The translations under genes were made by a program, and so were the position numbers. The notes beneath the pieces were generated by a model, which searched no databases, was not told the origin of the DNA, and saw nothing but the letters and a program-made list of their open reading frames with translations. This document shows positions 1-8,648 of a stretch of 64,000 nucleotides of DNA, in pieces. The stretch's first letter is position 1. Each line of letters begins with the position of its first letter. Source of the DNA: Syntrophaceae bacterium (lineage in GTDB: Bacteria > Desulfobacterota > Syntrophia > Syntrophales > PHBD01); NCBI GenBank assembly GCA_013177825.1, contig JABLXX010000008.1:124001-188000 (forward strand), given 5' to 3'.

Positions 1-1457
1 ATCCCCTTTTCTCTAAGATAGCCGGGGCTGATGACTTTCACCTCCTTGCCCTCTACGATTCCTTCAGCCCCTCTTCCGGGAATGGCTTTGAAACCTTCAA
101 CAGAAAAGGTTGCCTTTGAGGAGGAGACAATCCCCTGCGCTATCGGATGCTCCGACCGCGACTCAACGGAAGCGGCATACTTCAGGAGTTCCTCGTCTTT
201 GATGTCGTGAGAAAAGAGGATCGTGCCAGTGACGCCGAATTTCCCCTGCGTCAGCGTGCCCGTCTTGTCAAATATGATGGCCTGGATGTTCCTGCCCCTT
301 TCAAATGCCGCCCTGTTTCGTATCAGAAGACCGCTAGCGGCGGCTTGGGCGGTAGAAACGGCAATGACTAGAGGGACGGCGAGGCCTAACGCATGGGGAC
401 ATGTGATCACCATGACGGTTACCATTCGTTCGAGAGCGAAGGCAAAATCCTGGTGCATAACGGCCAACCATAGGCCGATCGTCACACCTCCTCCCGTCAG
501 GGCAATGATGGTCAACCAAAGTGCGGCCCGGTTTGCCAAGTCCTGAGTCCTGGACTTGCTCTCCTGGGCTTGCCTGACAAGTTCGATCACCTGGGAAAGG
601 AAGGAATCCCTGCCTGTTTTCCTGACCTCCACCGTAACGGAGCCTTCACCGTTGATGGAACCCCCTATGACTATTCCTCCCGGTTGTTTGGGTATGGGTT
701 TTGATTCCCCGGTCAGCATGGCCTCGTTTACCGACGTTGTCCCCTCTATCACCTCGCCGTCTACGGGGACCTTCTCCCCCGGTTTGATCATGACCCGGTC
801 CCCTGCCTTGAGCTCACCCAGGGAGACATCCCAAGTACTGCCATCGGGCATGACTTTATGTGCATTGGAAGGCATGAGCCTTGCCAGTTCCTCCAGGGCC
901 ATGGATGCCCCCATGACGGATTTCATCTCGATCCAGTGCCCCAGAAGCATGATGTCGATGAGGGTGGCGAGTTCCCAAAAGAACACTTTTCCTCTCAGAC
1001 CGAATACGACGATGCTGCTGTACACATAGGCCGTCGTGATCGCTACGGCAATCAGGGTCATCATGGCAGGCTGCTTCTTCGCCAATTCCCCAACGAAGCC
1101 TTTCAGAAAAGGGCCGCCGCCGTAAAAGAAAACGAAGGAGGAGAGAAGAAAGAGCACGTACCCGTCCCCTATGAAGGCCAGAACGTGCCTCAACTCGAGA
1201 ACTTGCTGGATTAACGGTGAAAGGGCAAGAATTGGGATGGTGACTGCAAGGGATATCCAGAATCGCATCCGGAAGTCGGCAATCATGTGGGCATGGCCTC
1301 CCTCGTGCTTGTTGCCTGCCCTATGTCCTTGTTCATGGGCACTTTCCACGTGCCCATCGTGCCGATCGTGCTTTTCTTGGCTTCCACCATGCAGTTCTTG
1401 AGACTTTTCTTCGGAATGATGGTGGTCCACATCAGCCTCCTTGTTGGCGGACTTCAT
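1..1457 (-). CDS. copB: Copper-type P1B ATPase (CopB-like), C-terminus outside window
   Basis: Heavy-metal exporting P-type ATPase of the inner membrane; about 485 residues are visible and the C-terminal part runs off the window. The N-terminus is His-rich (many H between residues 12 and 60) instead of carrying CxxC metal domains. The transmembrane metal site reads TCPHALG (near residue 352), the CPH variant typical of the CopB (P1B-3) subgroup, and the phosphorylation motif DKTGTLT follows near residue 396. The actuator motif (LTGES) is also present. The ATG at 1457 is preceded by a G-rich stretch (GTCGGGGG). A c-type cytochrome gene lies upstream on the same strand. Copper or silver specificity is inferred from the CPH motif; the family is certain. 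Confidence 0.93.
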   Translation of the reverse strand, partial: MKSANKEADVDHHHSEEKSQELHGGSQEKHDRHDGHVESAHEQGHRAGNKHEGGHAHMIADFRMRFWISLAVTIPILALSPLIQQVLELRHVLAFIGDGYVLFLLSSFVFFYGGGPFLKGFVGELAKKQPAMMTLIAVAITTAYVYSSIVVFGLRGKVFFWELATLIDIMLLGHWIEMKSVMGASMALEELARLMPSNAHKVMPDGSTWDVSLGELKAGDRVMIKPGEKVPVDGEVIEGTTSVNEAMLTGESKPIPKQPGGIVIGGSINGEGSVTVEVRKTGRDSFLSQVIELVRQAQESKSRTQDLANRAALWLTIIALTGGGVTIGLWLAVMHQDFAFALERMVTVMVITCPHALGLAVPLVIAVSTAQAAASGLLIRNRAAFERGRNIQAIIFDKTGTLTQGKFGVTGTILFSHDIKDEELLKYAASVESRSEHPIAQGIVSSSKATFSVEGFKAIPGRGAEGIVEGKEVKVISPGYLREKG

Positions 1458-1677
1458 ACCCCCGACGACAGGTCGATAGATGCTGAAAAATCATGCCGGA
1501 GCAAGCCATGGCGCCTTTTCACCCGAGGCGATGTTCGCTGCACTGGAGAAATATTCCGTGATGCTTATGCCCAAGAAGCAGTCGTCATGACTTCCTACGG
1601 ATTTCTGTTTGTCAAACCCAAAGATACACAGACTTTCATGATCATTGATGGCTTTGGTTAAGGAATATCCGCCTATC

Positions 1678-2172
1678 CTATGGCAGCTTTTTGAGGAAAG
1701 CTATCAAATCAGCCAGATCCTCATTGCTGATGTTCCAGCGAGGCATGTCCGGCTTTAGTTGCGTGCCATCGGGATCCTGCCCCTTGACAACTGCCAACTG
1801 GAATTTTTTAGCGTCAAATTCTTTTTTCAGGACTGACCAGCGAATGTCCTTTGCATCCATAACCTGCATCATGCCCATCCGGTGTATGCCGCCCCGTCCG
1901 TCTGGACCGTGGCATGAAACACAGGCCAATCTCCCTCTCATCATCATCCATCCGCCATAAGAGGGGCCGCCGGTGTAGGCTATTTCCGTGCCCCGGTTGC
2001 TTGTGGAAGTATAATAGATTCGTTCGCCGTTTGAGCGAAAGGCGCCCACTCCCCAGCCGGTGCCGCTGCCTGGCCCCATCACATCGCTGCCCATCTGGGC
2101 GCTTCCGTTCAATGTGAAGAAGGCGGCGGACATCACAACCACCGAAATGAAGACGAACGCAATTTTTCTCAT
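1678..2172 (-). CDS. Small periplasmic c-type cytochrome
   Basis: Secreted monoheme cytochrome of 164 residues. Residues 1-26 form a signal peptide with a long hydrophobic core. A single heme-binding motif CVSCH sits at residues 84-88, and the Met in PDMPRW (about 143) is a plausible distal ligand, as in class I cytochromes c. The end (DLADLIAFLKKLP) is the usual C-terminal helix. A strong Shine-Dalgarno AAGGAGG precedes the ATG. It would carry electrons in the periplasm; the partner is unknown. It precedes the copper ATPase on the same strand, with a 220-base gap. Confidence 0.85.
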   Translation of the reverse strand: MRKIAFVFISVVVMSAAFFTLNGSAQMGSDVMGPGSGTGWGVGAFRSNGERIYYTSTSNRGTEIAYTGGPSYGGWMMMRGRLACVSCHGPDGRGGIHRMGMMQVMDAKDIRWSVLKKEFDAKKFQLAVVKGQDPDGTQLKPDMPRWNISNEDLADLIAFLKKLP

Positions 2173-2459
2173 TGGATCCTCCTTTCAAATTTTCTTGCAA
2201 GAAATCCTGAAAATGTAAACAACGCCAACTTATCTATAATCTGATTATTACAACGAATAATGATTACTACAGGTAGTATACCCGTCATAATCATCGGATT
2301 CTGTCTTTCAGGAAGGAATCTTCGATTACCAACTTTGCAGATACTTACAACGAAACCCCGATCTACGGCAATTAAGCGTCCCGCGTGACGGCATCGATCA
2401 ATCGTCCCCGAAAACGCCCCCGTTCGAATTGACGGGGCTCAGGTCGGCGATTCATCCTT
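2173..2459. other. AT-rich spacer with small palindrome
   Basis: No gene is seen. The part at 2215-2300 is AT-rich and probably holds the promoter of the cytochrome gene, although no good -35/-10 pair was found. A 13-base palindrome, ATAATC-T-GATTAT, lies at 2236-2248, about 65 bases upstream of the cytochrome start, and could be an operator. This is weak evidence. Confidence 0.3.
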
Positions 2460-3347
2460 TCATCGGTCGGTTTGATTTGAATGCCGGGAAATGGCCTCTG
2501 CTATTTCCGCCCAGACCCCTTTCGGCATGTCATGCCCCATTCCATTGACGATCAACAATCTTGCTCCCGGTATCACCCGGGCCGTGTCTTTTCCTCCTTC
2601 GACCGGGATCAGCGGATCATCGGCCCCATGAATGACAAGCGTCGGAACCCTGATGGACGACAGCATGGGCCTTCGATCGCCACCCGCAATAACCGCCGTG
2701 TTCTGGCGTGCCATTCCCTGCGGGCAATAGGAACGGTCATAGCTCTTCTCCAGGAACGTCCGGGCTCTTTCTTCCTCGAAAGGAAACCCGGGGCTCCAGA
2801 TCCTCCGCCAGACATTCACGTTGTGTTCGACATAGGCCTCGCGTTCCTCCGGGGCCGGCGCGACAACGGCGGCGATCTCCTCGGGTTTCCCCTGCGGGAG
2901 GCCTGGATTTCCGGTCGTCGACATGATGGAAGTCAGGCTCAGGACACGGTCGGGATGCCGATAGGTGATCATCTGGGCGATCATGCCGCCCATGGAAGCG
3001 CCGCAAATATGCGCCTTCCCGATGCCCAGGGCATCCAGCAGGCCAACGGAGTCATCCGCCATGTCGTCCAGGGAATACGCCGATTCCACCGTTTTACCTT
3101 GCATGGCCGCCTTGACGGCGGCCATCATGTCGGGAATTCCCGCTTCATCGAATTTCGTCGAAAGACCGGCGTCCCTGTTGTCAAAACGAATGACGAAGAA
3201 TCTTTTTTGGGCCAGGGATTCGCAGAACTCAACCTCCCAGAAGAGCATCTGGGCGCCGCATCCTGCAATCAGCAGCAATGCCGGGAAAGAACGATCGCCA
3301 AACACATCATATTCGATCTGTATTCCATTCGCTGTCACATGAGGCAT
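2460..3347 (-). CDS. Alpha/beta hydrolase (esterase-like)
   Basis: Cytoplasmic serine hydrolase of 295 residues with the complete alpha/beta-hydrolase layout. The nucleophile elbow is GASMGG (Ser118), the acid is in GADDPL (Asp244), and the base is in GMGHDMP (His272). The HGN-like oxyanion region is replaced by AGCGAQ (about 28-33). The start PHVTANGIQIEYDVFG is typical of the RdmC/3-oxoadipate-lactonase-like group, which hydrolyses esters or lactones; the substrate is unknown. The gene lies 68 bases beyond the sigma-54 activator gene on the same strand and may be cotranscribed with it. Confidence 0.85.
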   Translation of the reverse strand: MPHVTANGIQIEYDVFGDRSFPALLLIAGCGAQMLFWEVEFCESLAQKRFFVIRFDNRDAGLSTKFDEAGIPDMMAAVKAAMQGKTVESAYSLDDMADDSVGLLDALGIGKAHICGASMGGMIAQMITYRHPDRVLSLTSIMSTTGNPGLPQGKPEEIAAVVAPAPEEREAYVEHNVNVWRRIWSPGFPFEEERARTFLEKSYDRSYCPQGMARQNTAVIAGGDRRPMLSSIRVPTLVIHGADDPLIPVEGGKDTARVIPGARLLIVNGMGHDMPKGVWAEIAEAISRHSNQTDR

Positions 3348-3415
3348 CGCCTACTCCTTATTCTTCCAATATCATGAATAAAGCTTCGCGAGAGAGGCTG
3401 GAAGCGGAAATGGGG

Positions 3416-5209
3416 TCAGCCCCCTTTTTTCCGCCGGCCGATACCGTACTTCCGGATACGGTACACGGCGGTCGGCCTGGAGATGCCCAGCATCCGGGCG
3501 GCGCGCGACTTGTTCCCCTCGCAGATGTCCAGGGCCTGGATGAGCAGGTTCCGGTTCTGCTCGTCGTTATCCTTGCCCGTTGCGAAAGCGTTCACCGGCA
3601 GCGCTTTTCCTACATAAGCCGGGGGCGGCGCGTCGTGGGCCGTCTTCCGCTCCGGCAGGCCGGGGCCCTGCTCGTAATAAGCGTTCTGCCGGATGAAATG
3701 GCGCAGGGCCTCCATGAAAAGCCTGTCCCGGTACGACGGTTCCGAAGGTTCGTGATTGTCGGCGGCCTCCCCCTGGTAGTTCCGGAAGCGCCCGACGGGG
3801 ACCTCTCCGCTCCAGCCGGAATCATTGTGGCTGTTCACCACGAACGCGAGATGGCGGGGCTCGATGATGCTGCCCTCTTCCATCAGAACGACGCGATCGA
3901 TCGCGTTCTTCAGCTCCCGGATGTTGCCCGTCCAGGGGGCATCCACCAGGATGCGCCGGGCGCCTTCCGATATCTCCTGGAACCTCTTCCCGTATTTCTT
4001 GTTGAATTTGTTCATGAAAAAAAGAGCGATGGGGACGGTGTCCTCTTTTCTCTCCCTCAGGGGCGGAAGCCACAGCTTGACGATGTTGAGGCGGTAGTAC
4101 AGATCCTTCCGGAATTTCCCTTCGCTGATCGCATCTTCCAGCTTCCGGTTTGTGGCCGCGATGATCCGGACGTCCACCTTTTTGGTTTTTGAGCCTCCCA
4201 CGGGATAGAACTCCCGCTCTTCCAGAAACCGCAACAGCTTGACCTGGATGGACGGCAGCAACTCGCTGATTTCGTCCAGGAGCAGGGTCCCGCCGTCGGC
4301 CAGCTCGAAAAGCCCTTTCTTCCCCTCCTGTAGCCCGCCGGTGAAGGTTCCCCGGTCGTAGCCGAAGAACTCGGATTCGACGAGGTCCTTGCTGATGGCG
4401 CCGCAGTTGATGCGGATATAGGGTTTCCCGACCCGGCTGCTGTGGTAGTGCAGCATCCTGGCGATGATTTCCTTGCCGGTCCCGGTTTCCCCTTCGATCA
4501 GGACGGTCGTGTCGTAGCTCCTGGCGATCTTGAGCGCCTGCGCGAGCACTTTCTTCATTTCCCCGCTTTCGCAGACCATGTCCGTCTCGACTTCCTGCCA
4601 CGACAGGAGCTGCTGGATTCGTTTCTTGTTCCTTTCCTGGAGCTTGGCGTTCTCGATGATGATGCTGGCCTGGTTCGCGAAGATGGAGAAAGACTTGATC
4701 TCGCTTTTCGTCAGGTCCATCTTCACGTCGTTCCTGTCCGCCTCGATGAGCCCGATGACATCCTTCTTGATCATGAGGGGCACGGCCAGCGTGGACACCC
4801 TTTTGTGAATCCTGCTGATTTTCAGGTCGATGTCCGTGATCCTGCCGTCGTTCGCGTGGTCCTTGATGAAGATGGTCGTCCCCGTCTTTACGACGGAGGT
4901 TTCGATGCAGTCGTGCCGGTCCAGGCGAAAGGGGCGGGTGAGCGCCCGTTCCCGCTCGGTAGGCTTGAAACCGATCAGGTATTTGCATTCCAGGAGGTTG
5001 CTTTCCTCGTCCTTGAGAAAGATGGCAACCCTTGTGAGTCCGAAGACCCTCGACGTCTCCTTCACGATTTCCGTGAGGATCCGGTCCAGCGTGACCGGCT
5101 TCGTGAGGAGGCTGCTGATCTTGTAAATGGAAGACAGCAGCTTCTCCTTGCCTTCGGCGTCAAGGATGTAGCGGTCGATCCTCTCCCGGGTCACATGTTT
5201 AACCGTCAT
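3416..5209 (-). CDS. GAF-AAA+-Fis sigma-54 dependent activator
   Basis: Enhancer-binding protein of 597 residues that remodels sigma-54 RNA polymerase. A GAF sensor occupies about residues 25-190. The AAA+ domain (about 212-450) has Walker A GETGTGKE (240-247) and Walker B LLLDE (309-313). The sigma-54 contacting loop reads GTFTGG (287-292) rather than GAFTGA; the key Phe and Thr remain. The C-terminal Fis helix-turn-helix (about 555-590) contains NKSRAARMLGISRPT. The ATG at 5209 lies inside the preceding cyclase gene (11-base overlap), so the two are likely translationally coupled. The GAF lacks a clear NKFDE cyclic-nucleotide motif. No target promoter was found next to it. Confidence 0.93.
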   Translation of the reverse strand: MTVKHVTRERIDRYILDAEGKEKLLSSIYKISSLLTKPVTLDRILTEIVKETSRVFGLTRVAIFLKDEESNLLECKYLIGFKPTERERALTRPFRLDRHDCIETSVVKTGTTIFIKDHANDGRITDIDLKISRIHKRVSTLAVPLMIKKDVIGLIEADRNDVKMDLTKSEIKSFSIFANQASIIIENAKLQERNKKRIQQLLSWQEVETDMVCESGEMKKVLAQALKIARSYDTTVLIEGETGTGKEIIARMLHYHSSRVGKPYIRINCGAISKDLVESEFFGYDRGTFTGGLQEGKKGLFELADGGTLLLDEISELLPSIQVKLLRFLEEREFYPVGGSKTKKVDVRIIAATNRKLEDAISEGKFRKDLYYRLNIVKLWLPPLRERKEDTVPIALFFMNKFNKKYGKRFQEISEGARRILVDAPWTGNIRELKNAIDRVVLMEEGSIIEPRHLAFVVNSHNDSGWSGEVPVGRFRNYQGEAADNHEPSEPSYRDRLFMEALRHFIRQNAYYEQGPGLPERKTAHDAPPPAYVGKALPVNAFATGKDNDEQNRNLLIQALDICEGNKSRAARMLGISRPTAVYRIRKYGIGRRKKGG

Positions 5210-7343
5210 GACAGGCCCCCTGCGTCGGCTGGTCCTTAACGGCTTGATGATCTCGGTCTACCATGTCTTCCGGTTCGGCCCCGGCCGTCTGGAGAACATA
5301 CATCGGAAACACGCCGTAATTCTTGGCCAGCGGCATCTGGCCGACATACTCGCAGGCGCAGTTTTTCAGACGCTGCGCCGTGACCAGCGCGGCAACGGCC
5401 TGGCTGACGTAAATCTTCCCCGGCGGCGTGATGGGTTCGATGCGGGCGGCGCTGTTGACATGTGTGCCGTAGCAGGTTCGGCGCCCCGTTACGGGATCCC
5501 GCCCGATATAGACCGGCCCGGCATGCAGGGCCACGCGCAGGTTGATTTCGGCGGGCAGGCCGAGCACGCCCCAGTTCGTCCCGTTGATGCAGTCCAGCAG
5601 GGCGCGGCCGTACCGGATGGCGTCCTCGGCCTTCCGGAATACGAGAAACAGCCCGTCGCCCCACGTGTTTTTCGCGACGGGCTTCAGACCGAGATCCTTC
5701 TCGATTCTGCCGATGGCATCCAGGAAGCCGGCGACGAAGTGGGGCATCTGCCGCTCCTGCATCCTGCTGAAGTGAACCACGTCCGCGAACAGCATGATCA
5801 TGGTCTGCGCGCTCAGGCCGGCCGGGAGCCGGGTCGCGGCCCGGGCACGGTGGGGCTGCCTGCGGACCTCGATGCCGTCCGGTCGGAATTTCCGCAGATC
5901 GATGATCTCCATCGAGTGTCCCAGTTTTTTCCAGTCGCTCATCGTCTGGGCAACACTGCCTGTCGCGGAACTGGGCCTGCCGTCCCAGACCACGAGCGGC
6001 ACCAGCCCGCACCGGAGCTGTCTTGCGCGGAGCATGGCCAGGCCGAGCAGCAGGTGGTTCGCATACCGGAAGACGACGCTCCCTTCGTCGAGCCGCTGAG
6101 GACTGGTGACGATGACGCGCCTGGCTTTCTCCAGGACCCGTTCAAACCTGTCTTTCCAGTCCATATCCTCCCGGATCGCCACGCTGTCCGCAAAGAACTC
6201 CTCTCGGCCGTACGGCAGCACCACGTGCGTTTCGCCGCCTGCCGCCAGTACCACCTCGTGGAACAGGATCGGTGCACCGCAGGCGGCGGAAGCGAAGCCG
6301 GCCGCCACGTTGAGGTTTGAAATGCGTTCCCGGATTTCCCCCGCCACGGTTTCGACGAGGGATGGAGGGAAGCGCGGCTCCTTCCGATCTGCAAAGTCAA
6401 CCATGTGTCCCGCGAAAACGACCACTTTCGGTGAAGGCAGCACGCACTCCAGGGGAGTGGGGTCTTCCCCGAGCAGTACCAGGATGCTCTGGACGATGTG
6501 TCTCACTTCCGCCATGTCGCCGCTGCGGCCCTGGCTGAGTTCCGATAATGCCTGAAACGATTCGAATCCCTCGCTGAATCGTCCTTGAAGGACCGCCGTG
6601 ATGCCGAAGATCATCCGGTGCCAGAATGTGTCCGTTCCTTTATCCGCGGTGTCCTGAAGCATTTCCCGGACGCCGGCCTCGATCAGGGCCGCCAGTTCGG
6701 CGGCCTTGTCCTTCCGGCCGAGTTCCAGGGCCAGCCAGGCGGCATGGATGCCGCTCCACATGCCCCGATTGGATCGGTAGGCCTCCTCGTACAGTTCGAA
6801 GGAGCGTTTCAGACATCGCAGGCGGGCTTCCGGCTCCGTGGCGCGTTCTCCGAGATCGCGCAAAGCGCGGGCCAGCGGCGCCAGCGTTCCCTGGTCCCGA
6901 TGTCCTTCCTTCAGGAGTTGCCGGAGGATGCCCAGGGCCTCCGCGGGACCACCGGTTCGAATCAGGGCCAGGGCCTGGAGCTGACGGAGATACACATCGG
7001 CCGGATAATCCTTCAGGGCATGCCGGACACTGTCGTACGCAAGAATGGGCTCCCCCTGCTTGAGAAGAGCCTCCACCCGGAACCGTTCCTCCTGAAGGTT
7101 CGATTCCGGCGTATGGGGAGTTTCGATCTTGATTCCGGCTTTGAGAAGCTCGTCCAGGTTTTCTCTGGCTGCATCGCGGACCAGCACCTTCTGATCCTCA
7201 TTGAGCGAGCCGTAGGGAAGCTCGTCGTAGCGGATCTTCCATAACTCATCCGGGTACTTGCGCACGAGGTCCCGGTGGACCTGTCCGGCCAGTACCTCCA
7301 GGAGTTCCTGGTATCGCGAGGGATTCATGAAGTCGATGGGCAT
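5199..7343 (-). CDS. TPR-SLOG-like-class III nucleotide cyclase
   Basis: Protein of 714 residues. Residues 1-290 are helical and TPR-like. Residues about 303-480 contain a Rossmann-like segment (VVVFAGHMVD, then GFASAACGAPILF) resembling SLOG-type nucleotide-sensing domains; that part is inference. Residues about 510-700 are a class III adenylate/guanylate cyclase domain: metal-binding Asp521 (LFADVV) and Asp563 (WGDG), and the transition-state pair Asn630/Arg634 in HVNSAAR. The usual purine-selecting Lys just before GD is not in place (Asn559), so nucleotide specificity is uncertain. The start at 7343 has a GGAGGAG site; an ATG 36 bases upstream is not preferred because it overlaps a TATAAT box. 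The stop overlaps the next gene by 11 bases. Confidence 0.88.
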   Translation of the reverse strand: MPIDFMNPSRYQELLEVLAGQVHRDLVRKYPDELWKIRYDELPYGSLNEDQKVLVRDAARENLDELLKAGIKIETPHTPESNLQEERFRVEALLKQGEPILAYDSVRHALKDYPADVYLRQLQALALIRTGGPAEALGILRQLLKEGHRDQGTLAPLARALRDLGERATEPEARLRCLKRSFELYEEAYRSNRGMWSGIHAAWLALELGRKDKAAELAALIEAGVREMLQDTADKGTDTFWHRMIFGITAVLQGRFSEGFESFQALSELSQGRSGDMAEVRHIVQSILVLLGEDPTPLECVLPSPKVVVFAGHMVDFADRKEPRFPPSLVETVAGEIRERISNLNVAAGFASAACGAPILFHEVVLAAGGETHVVLPYGREEFFADSVAIREDMDWKDRFERVLEKARRVIVTSPQRLDEGSVVFRYANHLLLGLAMLRARQLRCGLVPLVVWDGRPSSATGSVAQTMSDWKKLGHSMEIIDLRKFRPDGIEVRRQPHRARAATRLPAGLSAQTMIMLFADVVHFSRMQERQMPHFVAGFLDAIGRIEKDLGLKPVAKNTWGDGLFLVFRKAEDAIRYGRALLDCINGTNWGVLGLPAEINLRVALHAGPVYIGRDPVTGRRTCYGTHVNSAARIEPITPPGKIYVSQAVAALVTAQRLKNCACEYVGQMPLAKNYGVFPMYVLQTAGAEPEDMVDRDHQAVKDQPTQGACHDG

Positions 7344-7377
7344 CGTACACGCTCCTCCGGGGATTGTGAGGGTCTGC

Positions 7378-7383
7378 ATTATA
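7378..7383 (-). promoter_or_regulatory. Candidate -10 box of the cyclase gene
   Basis: On the minus strand the sequence TATAAT lies 35 bases upstream of the chosen cyclase start. No convincing -35 element is seen at 16-18 bases, so the call rests on the -10 box alone. Confidence 0.35.
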
Positions 7384-8247
7384 CGAATGGACGGCTCTCA
7401 CCACGGCCACACTACCATTTCCCCTCGGTAACGACAACGCCCCGATCATAAAACAGGGGGCGGATTTCAAATCTGCCTCCTGTCCCGGGTTGCTATACAG
7501 CCCGGCAGGACGGCTGCGGATTGCCGGTCCTGGTCATGACCATCTGCCATAACGGAATGCTTCTCGACCGGAAGGCCCCTGCGCAATCCGTCCATGCAGG
7601 CCTCGCCGAGTCCCAGATTTTTCTCTCGAAGAATTTGACGATCATTATGTACGGCTTTTCGGACATATCGGCATAGCAGTAATGCGCACGAAGGTTCCGG
7701 AGATAATCCCACGGGAGACCTTATATGCGGATCGCCCTTTTTTATTTACATGAGAATCATATTGTTTTATTCTGAATCATCTGATGTTGCTTTTTTTAAT
7801 GTTCACCCCCGAAAACAAGCTGCGACGTGATCATCTGCCGTGCATCGATTCCCTTTAATCCTCTGACAATACATTGCTCGCATAGAACAGTTCTTACCGA
7901 CGGCCCTTGATGGGGCCGGCAACCATCACCGGCCCGTGAATATCCGCGAACGGGAAAACGCACGGGAGGGCATTGTGAACCTTAACGATCATCAAATCAT
8001 GATCGGCTCAAACGCCCGCCGTAGTCATTTGGCTGTTATGATGGAGTGGAGGTTCCGGCCTGCGGACGATGCCGTATCGAAGGCTGATGCAATCATATGA
8101 ATTAACGGTAATTTCCTTCATCTTCCATTGTTTCTCCTGTTCGGACGTCCCGGCCGTCCACCACGATTGATGTACCGGCAAGTCCCGTTATTTGAAATTC
8201 CACTCATAATTACCGCATGAATCCGAAGAACCAGGAGGCTGGCGGCC
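7384..8247. other. Gene-poor region with two overlapping hairpins
   Basis: I see no supported gene here; the open frames look unlike proteins. Two inverted repeats overlap. One is at 7453-7483 (ACAGG..GGATTT / AAATC..CCTGT, with wobble pairs). The other is at 7479-7509 (CCTGTCCCGGGTTG / CAGCCCGGCAGG). They share five bases, so they cannot form fully together in one RNA. Read on the minus strand the second is followed by a short T run and may act as a weak terminator ahead of the cyclase promoter. The segment 7735-7800 is AT-rich. Confidence 0.4.
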
Positions 8248-8551
8248 ATGCAGTCGTTAATTGAATATTTACGGATATCTCCCGACCTGCTGGAGAAGCT
8301 GATCCTGTCCATTGTCATTCTCTTTTTCCTGCTGGCCGTCCGATTCACGCTGAATTTCATTCTGTGGATGCCGACCGGAACACAGGCAGAATCATCCATG
8401 TGCCGAACAGCAGATACGGGAAGCCGTGCTCGATACCCTTGCCGGAGAGGACGACATCGATCTCGCCTACCCGACGACCCGTTTCTACAGCAGGGAAAAA
8501 CCGGCGGTAACGACCGGCGGACACCTCCAGCCGGACACGTCCGATACCTGA
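8248..8551 (+). pseudogene. Remnant of a MscS-family channel gene
   Basis: Starts with a good Shine-Dalgarno (CCAGGAGG) and ATG, and encodes about 38 residues with one membrane helix (LILSIVILFFLLAVRFTLNFIL). Directly after it, in the next frame, comes a piece like the MscS beta domain (DADRNTGRIIHVPNS). Then, in the third frame from 8408 to the stop at 8549-8551, comes a piece like the MscS C-terminal domain (REAVLDTLAGEDDIDLAYPTT). The three parts are in the correct family order with the intervening sequence missing. It therefore looks like a channel gene that lost internal segments; an intact family member lies at 10235. Assembly error is the alternative. Confidence 0.65.
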
Positions 8552-8648
8552 ACTCATTCCTGTTGTCGGACCGGCAGTCTCAAACCACAAGAAATCCGGA
8601 AACCATCCGGTAACCATAAATAAGCAGAAAGAAAGGAGGACACACACC

